IMG/VR virus record: IMGVR_UViG_3300001589_000015
Coordinates: 5,533-52,264 of that record
DNA: 46,732 nucleotides
Strand: one strand, 5' to 3'
From: a virus
Below the pieces are notes generated by a model that did not search any database, had not been told where the DNA came from, and saw nothing but the letters and a program-made list of their open reading frames with translations. Below, piece by piece: positions 40,201-46,732 of this stretch. Position numbers and translations under genes: made by a program. The stretch's first letter is position 1. The number at the start of each line of letters is the position of its first letter.

Positions 40201-40228
40201 AAAAAAAGCACTCCGAAGAGTGCTTTTC
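40201..40228. terminator. Bidirectional Rho-independent terminator
   Basis: Stem AGCACTC/GAGTGCT with loop CGAA, T run on the plus strand (TTTTCATTTT) and nine T on the minus strand. It serves the convergent ferredoxin and tail-fibre genes. Confidence 0.9.
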
Positions 40229-40254
40229 ATTTTGGTTAGTTCGGTATCTAATTA

Positions 40255-43200
40255 TTAAACATAATTATAGTGAACTGATGCCGTAATTGCTCCTGCTGTT
40301 GGAACACTTGCTGTAGAACCATTCGATTGTTTAAACTGAACGGTTACTGCCGCATTTTTAGTTAATGTGTCATCACCATCTAATTCGATAATGTATGAAC
40401 CGGCTGTTGCCGCATCGGCATCTGCCGCCGCTACTAACACATCACCTGCTCCTGCATTTTCTTTAATTAGAATATGGTTAAATGAACCACCACTAAATGC
40501 TGTTCCTACTTTAATTACAATTTTATTTGCATAGTAAGTTCTGCCTGATACATTTGGAACTGTTCCAATAGCAAAGTCGCTATCTGAACTATTAGCAGAG
40601 AATGTCGCTCTTAATAAGAGGCCATCACCACCATTGTTTTCAACATAGTCAATAACTGCCGCTGAAGTTGGAATTGTAGTATCGTTATCGTTACTTGAAA
40701 TTCCGTCAGTCTCATCAACAAATTTAGTAATAGCAATGCTCTCACCTGAATCTGTTAATGTACCAAAACTTACAACACCACTAATTGTAGCACTTGTACC
40801 AATGAGTCCAGCCGCTTCAAAATCAGTTGCTGTTAGAGATAAATCTCCAGCAGTTGATCCATCTGCAGTTGTAGTCGCCGCTACAAACCTATCAACATTT
40901 TGATCCCATCCTAAGAAACCGTTGGCTCCATCGGAACCTCTTTCATATATGTGACCTATGTCGTTAGGGTTAGCACCACTTAATCCACTTTGTAGTGTAA
41001 TTAGTGTGTCAGTTATAGTCGTGTTAGTTGAATTAACACTAGTTTGAGTTCCACTTACTGTTAGGTTACCACCTACAGTGACATCACCTGAAGTAACCAT
41101 AGAAGTTACACCTGTTAATGCACCACTGCTGATACTTGCTGTACCATCAGTAAGAGTTCCTGAAGTAACACTTGTTAGACCAGTTAATGTTCCATCTAGG
41201 TTTACAGTAATTGTGTTACCTGATCCTACAGTAGTAATATTAGTACCACCTGCAATATCAAGAACTTCACTGTCTAGATCGATGCTTAAAGCACCTCCGG
41301 AATCACCTTGGAAGTCTAAGTCCGCTCCGCCGACTGAATCGTCAACGTACTTCTTAACAGATTGTTGTGTTGGAATTAAACTTGCACTATCACTAGCCAT
41401 GTTGTCTTCGTCGACAAAGCCTGTTATAGTAATTGTTCCATCACTTAATGAACCATATTGGATAGTTCCTGAAGCAGTAATATTGTTAGCACCAGTCATA
41501 GACCCTGAACTAATTTCCATAGTTCCGTCTTTGAATCTGCCTGCTGTTACGTTACCACTTGCAGTTACAGTAGTTGCACCACTTAAAGCACCACTACTTA
41601 AAGTAGCAGTCCCATCTGTAATACTTCCACCAGTTACTGCACCGGAAGTAGTCAATGCACCAGTTAAACCAGTTAAGGCTCCACCTGTCATTGTTGCTGT
41701 TCCGTCAGTTAAACTTCCACCTGTTACTGCGCCACTGGCTGTAACTGTGGTTGCTCCACTTAAAGCACCACTGTTAAGTGTTGCTGTTCCATCTGTTATT
41801 GTTGTAGACGTCACACTTGCTAAACCAGTAAGTGTAGTATTCATTGCAAAAGTAACGTCATCTGCTGTGTTACTTGAAGTAATGTTTAAACCACCTAATA
41901 GTTTAAGTTTGTCTGTCGCCAATGCAACTGTATTATCAGCCGCGTCATCACTTTGAATAGTAAGACTAGTTGAGATACTTGCAGTATCTACCTGTGTTAC
42001 TAAACCTTTTGCGTTGACTGTAACAACTGGAATGTTTGTAGAAGTACCAAAACTACCTGGGGTAGTTGATGCGTTTCCACTGCCCATTACTGTTGCTAGT
42101 GTTGTGCTGATTGTTGCTGTATCGCCTGCATCTTGAAAAGTTGCAGAACCTGTTGCGTCGCCACTTATGGCAACTGTCACAGCACTCGAAAGTCCTGCGG
42201 CATCTGTTGCAGTATCTGAATTACCAGTAACATTACCAACTACGTTTCCTCTAAAGGAACCTGAAGTTGCAATGTCTTCACTGCCGGTCGTCCACTCTGT
42301 TTCTGAAACATCGTAAATGAATTGCTTAATGCTACCACTTACATTTGCTTCTAGACCTGCGTCTTGAGCGTCGCCGTCACTGTTGACTCTAAAAATATTG
42401 TCAACTGTTTGTGTTACGTTTGAATTAACAATCGTTTGTGATCCGGAAATAGTTAAATTTCCTGAAACAACTAAGTCTCCACTGATAGTTGGGCTATCTA
42501 CTAAACCAATAGTAATAGTATCACCTGATACTGAAGTATTAATTTCATTACTTGCACCAGCAATAGTCATTGTGTCACCACCATCTATTGATGTTGATCC
42601 ACTGCCACCTGCTAATGTAAATGAAGTTGAAATACTTGCTGTATCTACTTGCGTTATTCTACCATGGTTGTCAACAGTAACAACTGGAATTGCAGTTGAA
42701 CTACCGAATGACCCTGGAGTCAATGCGGCGTTACCACTTCCCATTGTTGTTGGTAAAGTTACAGCAATAGTTGCCGTATCACCAGCACCTGTAAAGGTTG
42801 CTGAACCTGTTGCATCACCTGATAGTGCTACAGTTACAGCACTTGTAAAGTTTGTTGCCAAACTTGCTGTTCCTGTTAAGTCACCTGTGATTCCACCGTT
42901 GGCGTTAAGTGTAGTAAAACTACCTGCGCCTCTTGTGGTTCCCCCTATCGTTGCTCCGTCAATAGTTCCACCATCAATGTTTACATTGTTAGCGGCCTGT
43001 GTTGATATAGTTCCTAGTCCAAGATTAGTTCTTGCACTTGAGGCACTACTTGCACCTGTACCACCATTAGCAACCGGAAGTTCTCCGCTTACTTGTGATC
43101 CTAATGCTACTGAGCCTGCAGTAACAGTACCACTGCTAATTGTAAGAATACCAGTTGAACTTGAGAAGTCATTCCCTAATCCACCGTATGTTGTTCCAAT

Positions 43201-43383
43201 TGCTGTGCCCTGCCATGCTCCGCCTTCTACTGTTCCAAAACGAATGTTTTCTAACGTGGAACCATTGGATTGTGTAAGATCAAAACGTGAATTACCGGAG
43301 TCATACTTAAGACGACCACCGCTTTTTCCCATTTGTACATCTGACGCAATACCTTTGATACCAAAGTTTTTAATGTCAGCCAT
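40255..43383 (-). CDS. Long repetitive tail-fibre-type structural protein
   Basis: 1042 residues, AGGAG before ATG. The N-terminus 'MADIKNFGIKGIASDVQMG' is an attachment-type start; the rest is Ser/Thr/Gly-rich repeats. Two copies of 'TPGSFG(S/T)ST..IPVVTV' (about 220 and 440) and four tandem units around 'DGTATLxSGALxGxT' (about 520-650) suggest a trimeric beta-helical shaft. A knob-like region with 'GHIYERGSDGANGFLGWD' (about 810-830) and a distinct C-terminal domain of about 120 residues end the protein. It probably helps the virion bind the host. A late promoter box lies about 90 nt upstream. Confidence 0.75.
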   Translation of the reverse strand: MADIKNFGIKGIASDVQMGKSGGRLKYDSGNSRFDLTQSNGSTLENIRFGTVEGGAWQGTAIGTTYGGLGNDFSSSTGILTISSGTVTAGSVALGSQVSGELPVANGGTGASSASSARTNLGLGTISTQAANNVNIDGGTIDGATIGGTTRGAGSFTTLNANGGITGDLTGTASLATNFTSAVTVALSGDATGSATFTGAGDTATIAVTLPTTMGSGNAALTPGSFGSSTAIPVVTVDNHGRITQVDTASISTSFTLAGGSGSTSIDGGDTMTIAGASNEINTSVSGDTITIGLVDSPTISGDLVVSGNLTISGSQTIVNSNVTQTVDNIFRVNSDGDAQDAGLEANVSGSIKQFIYDVSETEWTTGSEDIATSGSFRGNVVGNVTGNSDTATDAAGLSSAVTVAISGDATGSATFQDAGDTATISTTLATVMGSGNASTTPGSFGTSTNIPVVTVNAKGLVTQVDTASISTSLTIQSDDAADNTVALATDKLKLLGGLNITSSNTADDVTFAMNTTLTGLASVTSTTITDGTATLNSGALSGATTVTASGAVTGGSLTDGTATMTGGALTGLTGALTTSGAVTGGSITDGTATLSSGALSGATTVTASGNVTAGRFKDGTMEISSGSMTGANNITASGTIQYGSLSDGTITITGFVDEDNMASDSASLIPTQQSVKKYVDDSVGGADLDFQGDSGGALSIDLDSEVLDIAGGTNITTVGSGNTITVNLDGTLTGLTSVTSGTLTDGTASISSGALTGVTSMVTSGDVTVGGNLTVSGTQTSVNSTNTTITDTLITLQSGLSGANPNDIGHIYERGSDGANGFLGWDQNVDRFVAATTTADGSTAGDLSLTATDFEAAGLIGTSATISGVVSFGTLTDSGESIAITKFVDETDGISSNDNDTTIPTSAAVIDYVENNGGDGLLLRATFSANSSDSDFAIGTVPNVSGRTYYANKIVIKVGTAFSGGSFNHILIKENAGAGDVLVAAADADAATAGSYIIELDGDDTLTKNAAVTVQFKQSNGSTASVPTAGAITASVHYNYV
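41430..41830 (-). repeat. Tandem repeats in the tail-fibre gene
   Basis: At least four copies of a unit of about 32 residues (about 96 nt) built on 'DGTATLSSGALSGATTVTAS' and variants. Copies differ by several substitutions but some share long identical codon runs, which would allow slippage or recombination. Confidence 0.75.
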
Positions 43384-43470
43384 TTGTTTCTCCTAATACA
43401 TGTATATTATACATTATTCTTTTTTGCGTTATCGATAACATCTGGAGATCTACTCTCCTGACGTTAATAG

Positions 43471-43478
43471 TATTTATC
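43471..43478 (-). promoter_or_regulatory. T4-type late promoter box
   Basis: GATAAATA (minus strand, followed by CTATT), about 88 nt before the tail-fibre start. The leader holds a palindrome GTTATCGATAAC and a GGAGA/TCTCC hairpin. Confidence 0.6.
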
Positions 43479-43509
43479 TAATTTGAAGTTTAGGTAGGTT
43501 TATGAATGC

Positions 43510-45519
43510 TTAAACGTAAGTAACTTTAACAGTGACATTACCTGCTGTTGCTTGGTAATGATTGCACCTAGCACGGATGGTAAGTTCTTGGGGTGCAGAG
43601 GCTGGATGTACTGCTTCTGGGAAGCACATAAAGTCTGATGTTTCTGTTAAATCATTGCTAGGACTATCACAGAACTGATCTGGATCTGCAACTGTTCCTA
43701 CTTCTATGTTTGGTTCTATAGCACCTGAGTATCCTGTGAATGCAGTATGGACCTCAGCACTAACACTTACTATTTTTCTACCTTGTGATATATTACCTAG
43801 GTTATTAGTTGTGCTGTTTCCAAAGCCTCCTGCTGGCATTGTGAATGTAGTTGTTAATGTTTTAGCATCTACTGTTGCACTATCTTGATTACTGATCTCT
43901 ACCCACTGGCTACCATCATATAAGTATAATGCCCACTCACCGTCACCTGCATTGGTAACGTATGCTTGGTCACCAGTCATAGCAGTTAAAGAATTTCTTG
44001 CACTTATATCAGCAACAAGTGTTGTACCACCTGTTCTAATACCTTGCTCAATGTTCATTGCTAGTGGGAACATTCCTGTATGTCCACTTGCTATACCTAC
44101 GTTGTTTCTAAAGAATTCTGTTGACTCATAGATATCAATTGGGCCACCGTCACTTCTTGTTAGTTTAACAATTGAAGTTCCTGTTGCAGTTGTTGATGCA
44201 TTTAATCCTGATACATTACTGCCGCCTACATAAGGATTACCGTTGTTATCATTGGTAACATTAACTATAGTAATTGCATTACCATTTGCTTCTGTTAGTG
44301 TTAATACTGTGGTTGTAGCAGTTGCAGTAAAGTTGGGAATGTTAGCCGCATTAATGTCAGTTGCCATATCCTCAGGAGTCGATACACCTGCGTACTGTGA
44401 ACCAGAAGTAGTAAACGAAACTGTGGTGTTGCCTGAACCTGTATCAAATGCCGCACTAAAGTTTACATACCCGCCTGTTAGTCCGTATATTGTATTTGGG
44501 CCATCGGATACAATTACTGTTGGTGTAGGTGTTGTTGATGCAACTACCTTTGTGGTACTAGTATGTGCATTAATCTGCGAAACCATATTGGTTGCATTTA
44601 CATTTCCGCCGCCACTGAATGTAATAGTTTGATCATTCATCTTAATTACATGTCCACTTGGAACAGTTGGGCCATTAATGTTGCCTGTAAGCACAGTTTG
44701 TATAGCACTCTGTATTTTTAAGAATGCAATCTTGCCTGTGTCACTATTTGTAAATTCTCCTGTGCTACTAATATAAACGTAATCACCTTGGTTACCTGGT
44801 ATACTAGGTTCGAAATCTATAATATCGTTGTTGGGTAAAATCATAAACTGATTGGGTCCTGGACCTGCTTCAGTTACTACACCAATCATCTTGCCCATAG
44901 TAATTGTATTTGCTTTGTGAAACCCTGTACTTGATACTGAGACAATGTCTCCTTTGCTTAGACCGTGTGCTGTTTGCTCTAAGACGTAGTTTTGTTGTGG
45001 GTTTAGGTATTCAAATCTACTTGCTAGTGTTGGATAAAAACTAGAACTAACAGTTCCTGGTAAAGGATCAAGCATTGGAATGCCTTTTTCATTTAAGGAA
45101 AATATAACTGATGAACCAGTTGATGGAGCACCATTACCTGTACTTGCTTTAAATGTATTGTACCGCAACCAATCTTCAACTACTGCTGTAACTGTGTTGG
45201 TTGTTTTTGCACTAATGGAAATTACTTTCCAACATGCACCACTTGTTGCACTGGCAATCCAATCACCAACAACTACATCTAAACCATTAAATGTAAAGTC
45301 ATCTCTTGTTAAGTGCGAACCGTGTGATTGAGCAGTTACACTAAATGTAACTGTCCATTGATAATATTTCTTTGTGCCTGAGCCTGAGTACCACGGGTCT
45401 GTAGAACCATTAGCATGATCCCAGTATGCGAATCCGTTCACTGCTGAAATGCTTACACCTAATACTTTATTAGGAACATTCAATTCAACTTGTGTGGACT
45501 TGTAATTACTTAGAGCCAT
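43510..45519 (-). CDS. Tail-fibre or baseplate-associated structural protein
   Basis: 669 residues, AGAGGA before ATG. Thr/Ser/Gly/Asn-rich with many short beta repeats; 'GDQAYVTNAGDGEWALYLYDGSQWVEIS' (split over two strands, about 510-540) is a motif common in phage fibres and appendages. The N-terminus 'MALSNYKSTQVELNVP' resembles an assembly tag. The last 120 residues form a separate beta domain with four Cys ('QFCDSP', 'DFMCFPEA', 'RARCNHY'). Function in host binding is inferred from position between two other fibre genes. Confidence 0.7.
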   Translation of the reverse strand: MALSNYKSTQVELNVPNKVLGVSISAVNGFAYWDHANGSTDPWYSGSGTKKYYQWTVTFSVTAQSHGSHLTRDDFTFNGLDVVVGDWIASATSGACWKVISISAKTTNTVTAVVEDWLRYNTFKASTGNGAPSTGSSVIFSLNEKGIPMLDPLPGTVSSSFYPTLASRFEYLNPQQNYVLEQTAHGLSKGDIVSVSSTGFHKANTITMGKMIGVVTEAGPGPNQFMILPNNDIIDFEPSIPGNQGDYVYISSTGEFTNSDTGKIAFLKIQSAIQTVLTGNINGPTVPSGHVIKMNDQTITFSGGGNVNATNMVSQINAHTSTTKVVASTTPTPTVIVSDGPNTIYGLTGGYVNFSAAFDTGSGNTTVSFTTSGSQYAGVSTPEDMATDINAANIPNFTATATTTVLTLTEANGNAITIVNVTNDNNGNPYVGGSNVSGLNASTTATGTSIVKLTRSDGGPIDIYESTEFFRNNVGIASGHTGMFPLAMNIEQGIRTGGTTLVADISARNSLTAMTGDQAYVTNAGDGEWALYLYDGSQWVEISNQDSATVDAKTLTTTFTMPAGGFGNSTTNNLGNISQGRKIVSVSAEVHTAFTGYSGAIEPNIEVGTVADPDQFCDSPSNDLTETSDFMCFPEAVHPASAPQELTIRARCNHYQATAGNVTVKVTYV

Positions 45520-45530
45520 TTAGTATCCTC

Positions 45531-46732
45531 TTAATCGTATATGACAAATTGTATCCATGCATGGGTTACTGTTCCGAAACTTCTACTTGCTCCTGTTTCA
45601 GTTTCTCTTAATCTTAATTTGAGAGCAATAGTTGATGCACCGTCAAACAATGTTGGTGAACCACTTGACCCACCACCTGCTATTTCTCTTAGAGCCATTG
45701 TAGTTTCTGCTGGTACCATTGAATACTTATTGTTTGTATAATCATAACCATACATCATAACTGATGCTGGTGGCATAGTAATTGAACTATCAAATGTTAC
45801 TGTAACATCACCTCCACTAGCACTATCGATACTAACACTATTAATTAAACTGGTTAAGTTTGATGTTGTATTTAATTGCCCACTGGAGTTATAATTCAAT
45901 TTAAATCTGTGAATGGTAGCACCGGCTCCACCACCACCGGAGTTTAAGTCTGCCGCTGGTGCCCATGCTGTACCATTGTATTTTAATACTTGTCCACTGC
46001 TTGGACTTGATGCTGAAACGTCTGTTAGAGCATTTAGTGTAGTAGCACCTCCACCACCTGATTGGTCAACCCATGCTAGGCCACCTGATCCATCTGTTTT
46101 TAATACTTGATCTGCATCACCGTCTGTTGTTGGTAATGTTAATGTGTAGTTAGCCGCCGCACTATGAGCCGGGCCTTTAATTGTTATACCATGTGTATTG
46201 GCTTCACAATTTAATTTAAACTGTCCTGAGCCTTTTGTAGCATTACCTTTGAATACTACTACTCCTGATCCGTTTGGATCTAAATCTATATCGCCATTGC
46301 TTACTGTTACAATGTCTTTACCGTTAACATCTAAGTCGCCACCTAGTTGTGGTGTAGTGTCTGCTACGACTGAAGCAATTCCGGCTCCACCACTTGCTAA
46401 TAAACTTGTTAAGTCAACATTGCCTGATTGCTTTGTTAAACTAATTATATTGCCACTTAGTGTTAAGTCTTGAGCATCAACGTCTGTTAATCCTGTTACA
46501 GTAGCACCTGTAAAGTCTACTGTTGTGCCACTTATAAAAGTAGTTCTAGGACTTGAACCTGTACTGATAAATGCCATGTGTGTCGATTCTGATCCAGTTG
46601 TCATACTTGATATGTAAAAGTTCTGGTCTGCGTGGCCCATGATCGTGCCAGTTTCAACTTTACCTGTTCCAGTAGACAATGCTCCTACAACTAATCGTCT
46701 GCTACTATCATCAAATTTTAAATATTCTCTAT
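45531..46732 (-). CDS. Tail-fibre-type structural protein (5' partial at window edge)
   Basis: The frame is open to the right edge, so the start lies outside; at least 400 residues are seen. The visible N-terminal part 'EYLKFDDSSRRLVVGALSTG' continues past the window. Then come repeats like 'VDFTGATVTGLTDVDAQDLTLSG' (split) and a 'DVNGKDIVTVSNGDIDLDPNGSG' segment, typical of phage structural proteins, and a C-terminal beta domain ending 'FGTVTHAWIQFVIYD', similar in style to the ends of the two neighbouring fibre genes. It ends 11 nt before the next gene start. Confidence 0.75.
   Translation of the reverse strand, partial: REYLKFDDSSRRLVVGALSTGTGKVETGTIMGHADQNFYISSMTTGSESTHMAFISTGSSPRTTFISGTTVDFTGATVTGLTDVDAQDLTLSGNIISLTKQSGNVDLTSLLASGGAGIASVVADTTPQLGGDLDVNGKDIVTVSNGDIDLDPNGSGVVVFKGNATKGSGQFKLNCEANTHGITIKGPAHSAAANYTLTLPTTDGDADQVLKTDGSGGLAWVDQSGGGGATTLNALTDVSASSPSSGQVLKYNGTAWAPAADLNSGGGGAGATIHRFKLNYNSSGQLNTTSNLTSLINSVSIDSASGGDVTVTFDSSITMPPASVMMYGYDYTNNKYSMVPAETTMALREIAGGGSSGSPTLFDGASTIALKLRLRETETGASRSFGTVTHAWIQFVIYD

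Noticed and set aside
42383-42420. TTGACA on the minus strand in the fibre gene
   Set aside because: No -10 box at proper distance and inside repetitive coding sequence.
41078-43396. Two long plus-strand open frames (292 and 337 codons) opposite the tail-fibre gene
   Set aside because: They mirror the repetitive low-complexity minus gene, lack ribosome sites, and their translation is Val/Pro/Ala-rich nonsense repeating the shadow pattern.
45531-46679. Start of the last gene at base 46679
   Set aside because: That codon is an internal TTG; the frame continues to the window edge.
1-46732. CRISPR array, insertion sequence, integrase or attachment site
   Set aside because: No regular spacer-repeat pattern, transposase or recombinase motif was found.

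Overview
The window reads as part of the genome of an AT-rich, T4-like (tevenvirus-type) marine myovirus. The firmest evidence is a family B DNA polymerase of the T4 gp43 type next to a gp45-type sliding clamp, a T4 RNase H-type 5'-nuclease, a DsbA-like DNA-binding protein, T4-late-type promoter boxes ((G/A)ATAAATA), and three long repetitive tail-fibre or structural proteins. The wider gene set also fits marine T4-like phages: several 2-oxoglutarate/Fe(II) oxygenases, SGNH-like proteins, glycosyltransferases, glutaredoxin, GTP cyclohydrolase I and QueE. The host cannot be named. Strong TTGACA/TATAAT promoters point to a sigma70-type bacterium, and no photosynthesis genes are present.

Layout. 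1-6936: a mostly plus-strand block of surface or glycan genes (a giant repeat protein cut by the left edge, a methyltransferase, a P-loop kinase-like protein, two SGNH-like proteins) with one opposing glycosyltransferase. 6920-15573: minus-strand early-type operons holding an FG-GAP lipoprotein, a SWIM zinc finger, many small proteins and a separated MoxR-type AAA ATPase/VWA metallopeptidase-like pair, interrupted by a plus-strand acidic protein and a tRNA-Arg(UCU). 15627-22251: oxygenases, glutaredoxin, a third SGNH protein, RNase H and unknowns. 22261-31464: a dispersed 7-deazaguanine gene set (queE, folE, a queD-like gene and a TGT/DpdA-like transglycosylase split by a frameshift) mixed with galE, a glycosyltransferase, a phosphoribosyltransferase and envelope proteins. 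31468-38553: clamp, polymerase, DsbA-like protein, unknowns and an AAA ATPase. 38618-40195: a HAD phosphatase, then a plus-strand oxygenase and a seven-iron ferredoxin. 40255-46732: minus-strand tail-fibre genes, the last one cut by the right edge.

How the parts work together. FolE, the QueD-like protein and QueE would make CDG from GTP. The transglycosylase would then place a 7-deazaguanine base in DNA (or tRNA), which in other phages protects DNA from restriction. QueC is not in this window. Early genes are driven by a family of near-identical promoters (GGTTGACA, 16-nt spacer, usually TGC before the -10 box), with hairpin terminators between some units. Late-type boxes precede several genes. 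In five places a promoter box lies only 5 or 6 nt before an ATG, which predicts leaderless messages.

Two coding regions run off the window (left edge and right edge). About nine small genes under 60 codons were added by hand. No CRISPR array, insertion sequence, integrase or origin was recognised. No gene-free stretch exceeds 300 bases.
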